64,000 nt of DNA, from the NCBI RefSeq assembly GCF_965213555.1, contig NZ_OZ243890.1, positions 2,790,001-2,854,000 of the forward strand, read 5' to 3'. A model generated the notes under the pieces. That model did not search any database. It was given only the letters and a program-made list of their open reading frames with translations, and had not been told where the DNA came from. The DNA is from Acuticoccus sp965213555 (GTDB taxonomy: Bacteria; Pseudomonadota; Alphaproteobacteria; Rhizobiales; Amorphaceae). Made by a program: the position numbers and the translations under genes. Shown one piece after another: positions 30,105 through 38,236 of this stretch; within the stretch, counting starts at the first letter, position 1, and each line of letters starts with the position of its first letter.

Positions 30105-30611
30105 ATGACCTTCGACGAGAACACCGTCTCCATCACCGTCACCGAGCCCCGCTCGGTCCCCGCCACGAGCGTGTTCTTCGGGGGCATCGCCCTGGTGCCC
30201 ATGGTCGTCGGGGCAGCCCTCGGGTTCGTGGCCGACGGGTGGGCGCCGCTCTTCGTCGACCTCACGCTGCTGTGGGGCGCAACGATCGTCATCTTCCTCG
30301 CCGGTGTGCGGCGCGGCGTGAGCTTCCGCACGATGAACGGGCCGACGACGTCGCAGCTCCTGGTGATGCTATGGCTGTTCGGCCTCGGCTCCGGGTCGCT
30401 GCTGGTGACGGCGCTGTCCGTCGGCACCGGGGCCGTCCCGCCGGCCGCGATCGCCTCGGCGCTGCTCGCGGTCGGGTTCGCGAGCCTCGTCATTCTCGAC
30501 CCCATCGCAGCGGACCGCGGCGAGGCTCCGCTGTTCTTCAAGCGCCTGCGTCCGGTGCAGATGCCGGTGGCAGCGCTCGCCTACGGCGCGCTGACCATCG
30601 CCGCGCTCTAG
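30105..30611 (+). CDS. DUF3429-like small membrane protein
   Basis: A 168-residue membrane protein with five hydrophobic segments and the DUF3429-type pattern, in which a TLLWGATIVIFLAGVRRGVS segment corresponds to the family's YGAxILSFLGGVRWG motif. The N-terminus up to TEPRSVPATS is soluble. Function is unknown. It is the last general-metabolism gene before the photosynthesis cluster and converges on bchD. Confidence 0.65.
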   Translation: MTFDENTVSITVTEPRSVPATSVFFGGIALVPMVVGAALGFVADGWAPLFVDLTLLWGATIVIFLAGVRRGVSFRTMNGPTTSQLLVMLWLFGLGSGSLLVTALSVGTGAVPPAAIASALLAVGFASLVILDPIAADRGEAPLFFKRLRPVQMPVAALAYGALTIAAL

Positions 30612-30825
30612 GCGGTTCGCGCTCGCTTCGCATCGATGGGAGGCGGGCCACCAGCCCTCGGATGGTCGCCTCGTACGCGGCAGTGGCTTGCGACCCCGCC
30701 GATCCGCGCCAGCTCGAAGCTCTCCGTCGCCCGGACGCGCTGCATGAGTCGGACGACCGTCGACGGGCCGACGGCCTCCCGAGCCCGACATCGCCAACGC
30801 CGCGATCCGATTTGCTCGATCTCCC

Positions 30826-30856
30826 GGAAGCCGAATTGCTCTAGGCTAGAGCTTCC
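30826..30856. terminator. Nested inverted repeat between the DUF3429-like gene and bchD
   Basis: GCTCTAG-G-CTAGAGC (30838-30852) is a perfect 7-bp inverted repeat nested inside GGAAG/CTTCC arms. It lies about 36 bp beyond the bchD stop and could end leftward bchID transcripts. There is no clear U-run on either strand. The rest of 30612-30887 holds no supported gene. Confidence 0.4.
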
Positions 30857-30887
30857 GAAGCGTCCGGGTCTAGCGGCTCGATGCGCC

Positions 30888-32621
30888 TCAGGCCTCGGCG
30901 AGGCGCGCGGCGTCGCGGATGGCGCGCGCCTCGACGTGGGGAAGCCACACGCAGCGGGCCCGTGCGGCGTCGGCGAGGGCGCGGGCGTCGGGGCCGGCAC
31001 GGCGCGAGGTGTCGATGACGAGGAGGTCGCAGCCGAGCTCGGCGAGGGCGCGTGCGGCAGCGTGCGCCTCCTGCCGTGCCCTCGCCCGCTGGGTGGTGCC
31101 GTCGCGGGCGATGTTCGGCCTCCCGTCGCTGAGCAGCACGACGCGGGGCGTCTGGCCGCGGCGCAGCGCATCGGCGGCGACCCGGCGTGCGGCGTCGAGG
31201 CCGGCCGCAAGGGGCGTGCCGCCGCCGCCCGGCAGGCCCGCGAGCTCCCGCTTCGCCCGCGCGAGCGAGCGCGTCGGTGGTAGCAGGAGCTCGGCGGCGG
31301 TGCCACGGAAGGCGATCAGCGCCACGTGAGCGCGCGTCGCGTAGCTGTCGGCGAGGAGGAGCTCGACCGCGCCCTTCGCCTCGGCGAGCCGCCCGCTCGT
31401 CACCGAGCCCGACGCGTCGACGGCGAAGATGGTCACGGTCTCGCGCCGGTCCTTGTAGCGGCGGATGCGGAAGTCCTGGGTGCGGATCCTCAGCCGTCCG
31501 GGGTCCGGCTCGCCGCGAACCGCCTGCCACGGCACGGCGGCCTTGACGGTGTCGATGACGCTGAGCCGCGCCCCCGGCACCAGCCGGCCGGCGCGCGTGC
31601 CGATGGGTCGGCCCCGGCGGCGGGAGGCCTGCGCCGCGCCGTGCCCACGCGCTGCGGCTGGGGCGCGCGAGGCGGGACCGGACGAACCGTCGAGCAGGCC
31701 GGGAGGAAGGGCAGCGCGCACCGCCTCGACGACGGCGTCGGACGGCGGGGATGCTGCCTGCGTGTCGCCACCGGCATCCTGCGGTGCCCCGTCAGGTGGC
31801 TCGTCCTGCGAGGCCTCGCCGTCGTCCTGCGTCTCCGGCTCGGCGGGCTCGGGTCGCCGCGTCGCCCGCGAAGCGAGGACCAGCGCGGCGGCAAGCGCGA
31901 CGTCCTCCTCGGCGACGTCGTCCCGTCCTGCGAGCGCGGCGGCCACGCGGGCCGCGCGCAGCGCAAGGATGGGTGCGCGCAGCGAGGCGATCCCGAGGCT
32001 CGCCGAAAGCGCCACGAGGGCGTCGGTCCACGATGGGTCGAGGTGGACCGCCGGCAACAGCCGTTGCGCCGCCGTGATGGCCACGCAGTCCGCCGGCGCA
32101 AGGTTCCCGCGCAGCCCGTCGAGGTCGAGGCTGAAGGCCAGCCGATCGGCGAGCGCGGGGGCGAGCCCCTCCTCGTCCGATGCGCCCTCGTCGAGCGCGA
32201 CGATCCCGAACCGCGCCGGCTCGCAGCGGGTGAACCCGTCGCGCTCCACGCGCACCTCGCCGTGGTCGAGCGCGGCCGCAAGGATCGCCACCGTGCGCGG
32301 CTCCAGCCGCTCAGCCATCGCCACGAGGGCGACGCCGCCGTCGAGGCTGGGGAGGAGTCCGCGCTGCAGGACGGGGCGCCCGGCCGACAACGTGGCAGCA
32401 AGGTCGAGCCCGCCGATGAGCCGGTCGTCCGTCGCTCCGACGGGCAGCTTGCGCACCGTCACCGTGTCCGGCAGCCGCGCGCGCAGGGCCGAAAGCCAGG
32501 CCTCGCGAGGGGGCCCCGCACGGGCACGAAGGTGGACGCCGCCGAGCCCGACGGGATCGACGGAGAAGAGGTCCGCGACGGCGACCGCGGCACCGACCGG
32601 GCCCGCGTCTGCCGAGCTCAC
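30888..32621 (-). CDS. bchD: Magnesium chelatase subunit D
   Basis: The 577-residue BchD subunit of Mg chelatase, which with BchI forms the AAA+ motor that drives Mg insertion into protoporphyrin IX on BchH. The N-terminal half is an AAA-like domain without a good Walker A, as usual for BchD. A Pro/Glu/Asp-rich linker follows (about residues 250-320). The C-terminal von Willebrand A domain has an intact MIDAS (DASGS at residues 402-406, TPLAAGLDAA, LLSDGRPN). The start is a GTG overlapping the bchI TGA (GTGA), so translation is coupled. Confidence 0.95.
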   Translation of the reverse strand: MSSADAGPVGAAVAVADLFSVDPVGLGGVHLRARAGPPREAWLSALRARLPDTVTVRKLPVGATDDRLIGGLDLAATLSAGRPVLQRGLLPSLDGGVALVAMAERLEPRTVAILAAALDHGEVRVERDGFTRCEPARFGIVALDEGASDEEGLAPALADRLAFSLDLDGLRGNLAPADCVAITAAQRLLPAVHLDPSWTDALVALSASLGIASLRAPILALRAARVAAALAGRDDVAEEDVALAAALVLASRATRRPEPAEPETQDDGEASQDEPPDGAPQDAGGDTQAASPPSDAVVEAVRAALPPGLLDGSSGPASRAPAAARGHGAAQASRRRGRPIGTRAGRLVPGARLSVIDTVKAAVPWQAVRGEPDPGRLRIRTQDFRIRRYKDRRETVTIFAVDASGSVTSGRLAEAKGAVELLLADSYATRAHVALIAFRGTAAELLLPPTRSLARAKRELAGLPGGGGTPLAAGLDAARRVAADALRRGQTPRVVLLSDGRPNIARDGTTQRARARQEAHAAARALAELGCDLLVIDTSRRAGPDARALADAARARCVWLPHVEARAIRDAARLAEA

Positions 32622-33637
32622 GGGAAGACGTCGGCCATCGCGCGCTCGACCCGCGCGGTGGAGCCGGTCTCGTCGAGCGGATCGCGTCGCAACCGGTGGC
32701 GCAGCGCGAGCGGCGCGACCGCCGCCACGTGCTCGTCCGTCACCTCGGCGCGGCCGTCGAGCGCGGCCTTCGTCCTCGCCGCGCGCATCACGGTGAGCTC
32801 GCCGCGCAGCCCGTCGGTGCCGAGCGCGAGGCAGAGCGCCGCCGCGCGCTCCAGCGCTGCGTCCGGTACGGCAACGTCCGGCAGCCTGCGCCGCGCGGCC
32901 TTCAGCGAGCGCGAGAGCGCCTCGTCCGCGCGGCGCCAGAGGGCGGCGAAGCCCTCGCGGTCGCGCTCGTAGGCGTCGCGCCGGCGCACCACCTCGACGC
33001 GCGTCGGCAGGTCGGTGGGCGTGCGAACGTCGACCGAGAGGCCGAACCGGTCGAGGAGCTGGGGCCGAAGCTCGCCCTCCTCGGGGTTGCCGCTGCCGAT
33101 CAGCACGAAGCGCGCCGGGTGGCGCACGCTCAGCCCCTCGCGCTCGACGACGTTCTCGCCGGACGCCGCGACGTCGAGCAGGAGGTCGACGAGGTGGTCC
33201 TCCAGGAGGTTGACCTCGTCGATGTAGAGGAAGCCGCGGTGGGCACGGGCGAGGAGGCCCGGCTCGAACACCTTTTGCCCCGACGTCAGCGCTCGTTCGA
33301 GGTCGATGGCCCCGACGACGCGGTCCTCCGTCGCGCCGAGCGGCAGGTCGACCACGGGGACCGGCGCCACGTGGGTGCGGGCGCGCCTGCCGGCCTTCAA
33401 GGTGCAACCCTCGACGCACACGTCCGCGATGGGATCGCAGCCGTAGGCGCAGCCCTCGACCGCCTTCATGGGCGGCAGCAGCCCGGCGAGCCCGCGCACC
33501 GCGGTGGACTTTCCGGTGCCGCGGTCGCCGAACACGAGGACGCCGCCCACCGTCGGATCGACGGCGACGATGGACAGCGCGAGCTTCATCTCGTCCTGTC
33601 CGACGATGGCGGAGAACGGGAACGGTGTGCGAGCCAT
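32618..33637 (-). CDS. bchI: Magnesium chelatase ATPase subunit I
   Basis: The 339-residue AAA+ ATPase of Mg chelatase, the first committed step of bacteriochlorophyll synthesis. The start MARTPFPFSAIVGQDEMKLA is canonical. Walker A is GDRGTGKST at residues 38-46, Walker B is GFLYIDEVNLL near residue 135, and sensor 1 is VLIGSGNPEEGEL. The Cys-containing insert (GCAYGCDPIADVCVEGC) typical of BchI is present. It is the first gene of a leftward bchI-bchD operon facing bchO across 233 bp. Confidence 0.97.
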   Translation of the reverse strand: MARTPFPFSAIVGQDEMKLALSIVAVDPTVGGVLVFGDRGTGKSTAVRGLAGLLPPMKAVEGCAYGCDPIADVCVEGCTLKAGRRARTHVAPVPVVDLPLGATEDRVVGAIDLERALTSGQKVFEPGLLARAHRGFLYIDEVNLLEDHLVDLLLDVAASGENVVEREGLSVRHPARFVLIGSGNPEEGELRPQLLDRFGLSVDVRTPTDLPTRVEVVRRRDAYERDREGFAALWRRADEALSRSLKAARRRLPDVAVPDAALERAAALCLALGTDGLRGELTVMRAARTKAALDGRAEVTDEHVAAVAPLALRHRLRRDPLDETGSTARVERAMADVFP

Positions 33638-33788
33638 GGTCAGCGAGTTGACGCTGGTCGAGCCCGATCGAACCGCGGTTCGCTCGCGCGGTGGCGCACG
33701 GGGAGGGTCATGGGCGCAGGGGATACACGGTTGCTGTGGTTGCGTCGGCGGCTGGCCGGCCAACCGACCATTCAGGCCGGAGGGGGCG

Positions 33789-33806
33789 GCGTCAACCCGT
33801 TGACGC
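33789..33806. promoter_or_regulatory. Palindrome in the bchI-bchO divergent promoter region
   Basis: GCGTCAAC-CC-GTTGACGC is a perfect 8+8 bp inverted repeat 65 bp upstream of the bchO start. The half-site GTTGACGC recurs at 33647-33654, 10 bp upstream of bchI. It resembles the PpsR half-site (TTGACA) but has N10 instead of N12 spacing and C/G at the outer positions. The binding protein is unknown. Confidence 0.45.
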
Positions 33807-33870
33807 ACGCCGCCAGTGCAGGCCGGCGCGCGGCCTTGCGCGCGGCCGTTCCAAGCCCTCTTGTGCTGGC

Positions 33871-34791
33871 ATGATGGGCCTTCGACACCCCGACTTCGCG
33901 CGTGAGGGGCGCGACTGGCCGCTGCGCGAGTGGAGCACGTTCCGGCAGGCCGGCGGCCTGCGCTGGCACGTTCAGGTCGGTGGGTCGGGTCCGGTCTGCC
34001 TGCTCGTGCACGGAACCGGCGCCGCCACGCACTCCTGGCGCCACCTCGCGCCTCGCCTCGCGTCCCGCTTCACGGTGGTCGCCATGGACCTGCCGGGTCA
34101 TGGCTTCACCGGGACCCCACGGGGTCGGCGCGTCACCCTCGACGCCATGGCGAGGCTCATCGACGGGCTGCTCGTCGCCCTCAACGTGCGGCCGGCGCTC
34201 GTCGTCGGCCACTCCGCGGGGGCGGCCATCGCGCTCGCCATGGCGCTGGCGGGGCGCGTGGCACCGGCCGGCATCGTCTCGCTGAACGGGGCGCTGGAGC
34301 CGTTCGGCGGCCCGGCCGGACCGTTGTTCTCGCTGATGGCGAAGGCGCTGTTCGCGAACCCCCTGGTGCCCCGGCTGACCGCGCGCGCCGCGCAGGACCG
34401 GGCGCGGGTCGTCCGCCTCATCGAGAACACGGGATCGCGGCTCGACGCGGAGGGCATCGCGCTCTACCAGGCGCTGTTCGCCGCGCCGGCGCACGTCGCA
34501 GGTGCCATCGCGATGATGGCGAGCTGGGACCTCAAGCACCTCGTACGGGAGCTGCCGCGGCTGAAGGCCGCGCTCCTCCTGGTGGCGGCGGAGGGCGACA
34601 CGGCGGTGCCACCGAGCGCATCCCTTGCCGTGGAGCGCCTCGTTCCCGGCGCGCGTCGGCTGACCGTCGAGGGTCTCGGACACCTCGCCCACGAGGAGGA
34701 CGCCGAGCGGATTGCCCGCCACATCGTGGAGTTCGCCCTCTCCCTCGGCGGCCGGCGCATCACGGAGACGCCCGCCCTCACCGCCGACTAG
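33871..34791 (+). CDS. bchO: Alpha/beta hydrolase BchO
   Basis: A 306-residue alpha/beta-fold protein of the BchO family, encoded in most purple-bacterial photosynthesis clusters and linked to Mg chelatase or a later bacteriochlorophyll step; its reaction is not established. The BchO N-terminus is seen in EGRDWPLREWSTF followed by AGGLRWHVQ. The nucleophile elbow is GHSAG at residues 113-117, the oxyanion region LLVHGTGAATHSWR, and the C-terminal His lies in LGHLAHEED. Either of two adjacent ATGs (33871, 33874) may start it. It is transcribed away from bchID, not with them as in the usual bchIDO operon. Confidence 0.9.
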   Translation: MMGLRHPDFAREGRDWPLREWSTFRQAGGLRWHVQVGGSGPVCLLVHGTGAATHSWRHLAPRLASRFTVVAMDLPGHGFTGTPRGRRVTLDAMARLIDGLLVALNVRPALVVGHSAGAAIALAMALAGRVAPAGIVSLNGALEPFGGPAGPLFSLMAKALFANPLVPRLTARAAQDRARVVRLIENTGSRLDAEGIALYQALFAAPAHVAGAIAMMASWDLKHLVRELPRLKAALLLVAAEGDTAVPPSASLAVERLVPGARRLTVEGLGHLAHEEDAERIARHIVEFALSLGGRRITETPALTAD

Positions 34792-34842
34792 GGCATCCTA
34801 GGTCTCCTCAAACCCAGGTCAGATGGTCGAGCTCGATGAGTG

Positions 34843-34893
34843 AGAGCGGTCTTTTAAGGGTTGGGTGGTCCCCCCTCACTTCAAAACCGCTCT
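34843..34893. terminator. Long imperfect hairpin between bchO and tspO
   Basis: AGAGCGGT (34843-34850) pairs with ACCGCTCT (34886-34893). The stem extends inward through TTTT/AAAA and a G-rich/C-rich pair with bulges. It may terminate or attenuate bchO transcripts before tspO, but no U-run follows. Confidence 0.45.
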
Positions 34894-34983
34894 GGGCGCT
34901 CCGGGCATGGCAGGGGAAGCAAGACGTCCTACGTCTGTCGAAGGCGGTGCAGGGCATCGCGGCGATCAGCGTGCGAGGGGACG

Positions 34984-35475
34984 ATGGGGGGGATCGAGGA
35001 CTGGGGAGCGCTCTTGGCGTTCGTCGCGGTGAACTTCGCTGCGGCGTCCACCGGCGGCATCTTCCGGCCAGGTACGTGGTACGAGGAGCTCCGCAAGCCG
35101 TCCTGGACGCCGCCGAACTGGCTGTTCGCCCCGGCCTGGACGGTGCTCTACGCGTTGATCGCCTACGCCGGCTACCTCGTGTGGCGCTCGGCGGCGCCCG
35201 GCGAGGCGACGGTGCCGCTCATCGTCTACGGCGTGCACCTCGCGCTCAACGCCTCGTGGTCGGCGATCTTCTTCGGGCTCAAGCGGGTGGACCTTGCGTT
35301 CCTCGAGCTCGTCGTCTTCTGGCTGTCCATCGTCGCCACCATCGCGCTGTTCTACCAGGTGCGCGTGGAGGCGGCGCTCATCCTCTTGCCCTACCTCGCG
35401 TGGGTCACCTTCGCCGGCGCGCTGAACCTCGCGATCTGGCGGATGAACGCGCCGATCCGCCAGCCGGCGGTTTGA
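34984..35475 (+). CDS. tspO: TspO/MBR family tryptophan-rich sensory protein
   Basis: A 163-residue five-helix membrane protein of the TspO/translocator-protein family, which binds tetrapyrroles. In Rhodobacter it is an outer-membrane oxygen-responsive regulator that down-regulates photosynthesis genes. The conserved WYEELRKPSWTPPNWLFAPAW block is near residues 35-55, and NASWSAIFFGLKR and YLAWVTFAGALNLAIWRMN are further signatures. The ATG at 34984 lies downstream of GCGAGGGGAC. The position in the pigment cluster, beside crtC, matches other purple bacteria. Confidence 0.93.
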   Translation: MGGIEDWGALLAFVAVNFAAASTGGIFRPGTWYEELRKPSWTPPNWLFAPAWTVLYALIAYAGYLVWRSAAPGEATVPLIVYGVHLALNASWSAIFFGLKRVDLAFLELVVFWLSIVATIALFYQVRVEAALILLPYLAWVTFAGALNLAIWRMNAPIRQPAV

Positions 35476-35485
35476 GGAGCGGGCG

Positions 35486-35653
35486 ATGGAGGGCGTCATC
35501 TCCACGCGCACGATCGTCCTCATCGAGGTGGTGATGATCTTCGGCGGGCTCGTCGGCTTCTGCCTCTGGCAGATCTGGTCGACGCGCCGGGCGATCGCTG
35601 CCCGCAAGGCCCGCGAGGCTGCCGGTGAGGAGCCGCAGCAAGGGGCGGATTGA
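35486..35653 (+). CDS. Small single-pass membrane protein downstream of tspO
   Basis: A 55-residue protein starting MEGVISTRTIVLIEVVMIFG, with one transmembrane helix (about residues 9-30: VLIEVVMIFGGLVGFCLWQIW) and a basic then Gln/Glu-rich cytoplasmic tail. GAGGAGCGGGCG precedes the ATG, 10 bp after the tspO stop, so it is probably co-translated with tspO. Small membrane ORFs occur at this place in some other photosynthesis clusters, but I cannot name a family. It converges on crtC with a 15-bp gap. Confidence 0.65.
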   Translation: MEGVISTRTIVLIEVVMIFGGLVGFCLWQIWSTRRAIAARKAREAAGEEPQQGAD

Positions 35654-35668
35654 GCCGCTGAGGTTCGG

Positions 35669-36730
35669 TCACTCTCGACCGGGCTTGCGCGGCATGCGGT
35701 ACGGCAGCAGCGTCTGCACCCAGCGCGAGGCGAAGCGCGTGAGGTCGACGCTCTCGTGCACCGAAGGCGCGTCGGCGCCGAACAGGCGCGAGGCAAGGAC
35801 GCTGCGGCTGTAGAACGGCGTGTCCTCCAAGGTGCGCACGACGCGGGCCGCCCCGGGCCCGTCGGCGCGGGTGGCCCGTGCGATGCCCCACACCGTGCGC
35901 GGCAACGCCAGCAATGGCGGCGCCTCCACCGGTTCGGGTCGGCCGGACGCGTCGAAGCGCAGCGCGAGCGCGAACGGCTCGCCATCCGAAAGGTCGCCCT
36001 CGTAGAACACCGCGCTGCCTCGCGGCAGCAGGGCGCGCGACCAGTTCCAACGCCGGAAGCCTGCCTCGAGCGGCTCGGCGCCGAAGTTCATGTCCACGTA
36101 GCCGTGCCCGCTCCACCGCACGGCCGGCGCCTTCATCATGACGTCGACGCGGGCGGCCGGGGCGAGGGGATGCCAGACGTGCCGCCCCGCGGGGTCGAGC
36201 GCAAACGGCTCCGCGTTCCGCGCCTCGGGGACGACCCTGATGCGTCCCACCGCCCGCAGCGGCACGGGGGTGGCGCGCTCCTCGACGTCGATGACCAGCG
36301 CATCGCCGTCCCAGGTGATCGCGCTCGGACCGATGGCGAGGCGGCGTTCGCTGCGCGACAGGTCGGCGCGTCCGCGCTCCGTCATCGTCCACCGCGGCGC
36401 AGGACCGTAGAGGCACAGGTTCACCGCCACGTGGTCGAGGGGGTCGGTGCGGCCGCTCCGCTTGTAGTACGGCGAGAAGACGCTGCCGACGAAGACGATG
36501 ACCGTGAGGCCGTGGCGCCCGTCGTCGCTCAGCGCGTCGACGTACCACCACCGGTAGCCGCCGGCCGGGACGTCCGCCTCGAAGCGAAGTCCGAGAGGAT
36601 CGCCTCGGTCGCCTTGCGGCCCGACAGCGCCACCATCGGCACGCCCGGTCCCGGGTGCGCCCCCGCCCCCACGATGTAGAGGCCGGGCACCCTCGTGCGT
36701 GCCGGTGGCCGCCCCGACGCCGCCGCCCAC
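35669..36730 (-). CDS. crtC: Acyclic carotenoid 1,2-hydratase (hydroxyneurosporene synthase)
   Basis: CrtC hydrates the C-1,2 double bond of neurosporene or lycopene on the spheroidene/spirilloxanthin pathway. The conserved region begins FEADVPAGGYRWWYVDALSD and continues GLTVIVFVGSVFSPYYKR, MNFGAEPLEAGFRRWNWSRA and AVFYEGDLSDG, ending near LPYRMPRKPGRE. The start is a problem: no ATG, GTG or TTG lies in frame next to the conserved N-terminus, because the frame runs back inside crtD. The first usable codon upstream is a GTG at 36728-36730, used here, which gives about 353 residues and roughly 200 bp of overlap with crtD. A non-standard start near 36610 is an alternative. The product call is firm; the start is not. 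Confidence 0.85.
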   Translation of the reverse strand: MGGGVGAATGTHEGARPLHRGGGGAPGTGRADGGAVGPQGDRGDPLGLRFEADVPAGGYRWWYVDALSDDGRHGLTVIVFVGSVFSPYYKRSGRTDPLDHVAVNLCLYGPAPRWTMTERGRADLSRSERRLAIGPSAITWDGDALVIDVEERATPVPLRAVGRIRVVPEARNAEPFALDPAGRHVWHPLAPAARVDVMMKAPAVRWSGHGYVDMNFGAEPLEAGFRRWNWSRALLPRGSAVFYEGDLSDGEPFALALRFDASGRPEPVEAPPLLALPRTVWGIARATRADGPGAARVVRTLEDTPFYSRSVLASRLFGADAPSVHESVDLTRFASRWVQTLLPYRMPRKPGRE

Positions 36731-38118
36731 CCGTGCATCGCCTTGCCGTACAGCGCGCCGCCGCTCGCCGGGAACAGCCTCGAAAAGTCCACCGGCGTCG
36801 TCGTGACCGTGCGGCTCTCGTGCCCCGTCAGGCGAAAGCCGCAGCGCTCCATCTGCGCGAAGGCGCTCCTCGTGCATTCCTCGATCTCCGCGTCGGATGG
36901 GGCTCGCGTGTCCGCCGTTGCCGGAGCGTTGATCACCGCGAGGAAGCGCTCGTCCAGCCCGGCTTCGACGTCATCGGGACGGCCGCCGCGGTCCTGGGCG
37001 CACAGGTAGACCGTCGGGGGGTCGGGGAAGCAACGACGGTTGAAGATCTGGCGGAACTCGGCGCGGTAGTCGCGGCTGAAGAACACGGTGTGGCGCGCTG
37101 GTTCGAAGCCTTCGGACCGGGCGACCATCGACAGCGTGATCGCCGACAGGGTGCGCTGACTGGACTTGACCGGGGCGACGGCGTCGGCAACGGCCGGGCC
37201 GAACAGTCCGGTGCCGATCGCCGACACCTCGCCGTTGGAGACCACCGCGTCCGCCAGGAGCGTCGTGCCGTCGGACAGGCGCACGCCGGACACCGCGCCG
37301 TGGGAGACGAGGATCTCCTCCACCGACGTGCCGAGCCGCACCGTCGCCCCTTGGCGGACCGCAAGGTCGCCCAGCGCGGTGGCGATGGCGTAGATCCCGC
37401 CGCGGACCGACCAGCAGCCCTCGCCCTCAACATGGGCGATGAGCATGAGAGTCGCCGGGGCCTCGTAGGGCGAGGCGCCGACGTAGGTGGCGTAGCGGCC
37501 GAACACCTGGCGCAGGCGCGGGTCCTTGAAGGTGCGGGCGAGGGCGCCCGACATCGTCTCGAGCGCTCTCAGGGTGCGTAGCGTGGACAGCCCCTCGCGC
37601 GACACGAAGGACAGCGGCGTCGCCCGGCTCGACAGCAGGAACGGCTCCCTGGACACCTCGAACATCGTCGCCGTCTCGGCACGGAAGCGACGGTAGGCGA
37701 CGGCGTCCGCGGATCCCGCGAAGCGGGCGATGGCGGCCTCCGTCGCCTCGGGGTCGGCATGCAGGTCGAGCCGCTCGTCCGGTCCCCATGCGTTGCGCGA
37801 GACGAGGTCCAGCGGATCGGCGTCGACGAGGTCGTCGAACGAGCTGCCGGCGGCGTCGAACAGGGCGTCGAACACCCACTTCATGGTGAACACGGTGGGG
37901 CCAGAATCGACGGCATGCCCGTCGACCACGAGCTGGCGCATCTTGCCGCCCACCGCGTCGGCCCGCTCGACGACGACGACCTCGCAGCCCCGCGCCGCGA
38001 GCTCGGCCGCAGCGCTCAGCCCGCCGATGCCAGCACCGACGACGATGACCCGCTCAGTACCCAGCGCCCGGTCCTCCGTCTGACAAGCACCCAACCGCTT
38101 GTCCAACTCTCTTGACAT
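36529..38118 (-). CDS. crtD: 1-hydroxycarotenoid 3,4-desaturase (methoxyneurosporene dehydrogenase)
   Basis: A 529-residue FAD-dependent carotenoid desaturase that introduces the C-3,4 double bond after CrtC hydration. The dinucleotide motif VIVVGAGIGGLSAA is near residues 24-37, followed by VVERADAVGGKM and DSGPTVFTM. The C-terminal signature is GLYIVGAGAHPGPGVPMV followed by ALSGRKA. The ATG at 38118 lies inside the first PpsR-type operator and lacks a ribosome-binding site. A downstream CTG or TTG start, preceded by GGAGG about 60 bases further in, would keep the FAD motif intact, so the real start may be shorter. It overlaps crtC by a long stretch. Confidence 0.93.
   Translation of the reverse strand: MSRELDKRLGACQTEDRALGTERVIVVGAGIGGLSAAAELAARGCEVVVVERADAVGGKMRQLVVDGHAVDSGPTVFTMKWVFDALFDAAGSSFDDLVDADPLDLVSRNAWGPDERLDLHADPEATEAAIARFAGSADAVAYRRFRAETATMFEVSREPFLLSSRATPLSFVSREGLSTLRTLRALETMSGALARTFKDPRLRQVFGRYATYVGASPYEAPATLMLIAHVEGEGCWSVRGGIYAIATALGDLAVRQGATVRLGTSVEEILVSHGAVSGVRLSDGTTLLADAVVSNGEVSAIGTGLFGPAVADAVAPVKSSQRTLSAITLSMVARSEGFEPARHTVFFSRDYRAEFRQIFNRRCFPDPPTVYLCAQDRGGRPDDVEAGLDERFLAVINAPATADTRAPSDAEIEECTRSAFAQMERCGFRLTGHESRTVTTTPVDFSRLFPASGGALYGKAMHGWAAASGRPPARTRVPGLYIVGAGAHPGPGVPMVALSGRKATEAILSDFASRRTSRPAATGGGTSTR
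38100..38117. promoter_or_regulatory. PpsR/CrtJ-type operator, crtD-proximal site
   Basis: TGTCCAACTCTCTTGACA is an exact TGT-N12-ACA match to the PpsR/CrtJ consensus. It overlaps the annotated crtD start codon and lies 8 bp from the next site. Confidence 0.65.
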
Positions 38119-38125
38119 AACGTAA

Positions 38126-38143
38126 CGTCAAACAAGTTTGACA
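38126..38143. promoter_or_regulatory. PpsR/CrtJ-type operator between crtD and crtF
   Basis: CGTCAAACAAGTTTGACA departs from TGT-N12-ACA only at its first base and contains the inverted repeat GTCAAAC-AA-GTTTGAC. With the site at 38100-38117 it forms a tandem pair separated by 8 bp, the spacing known to allow cooperative binding of CrtJ/PpsR. Confidence 0.65.
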
Positions 38144-38236
38144 GGCAATCCTGTTCCACAGATCGCCGATCGTCCGCCCCCGGAGGGACCCAATGATGCG
38201 CCCGCTGCGGTCCCGCCCGTCCAGCGTAGGTCGGCG

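Noticed and set aside
30612..30887. Leftward frame with EQFGFREIEQIGSRRW-like sequence before bchD
   Set aside because: The match to any transposase or regulator is too weak. Only the hairpin at 30826-30856 is supported.
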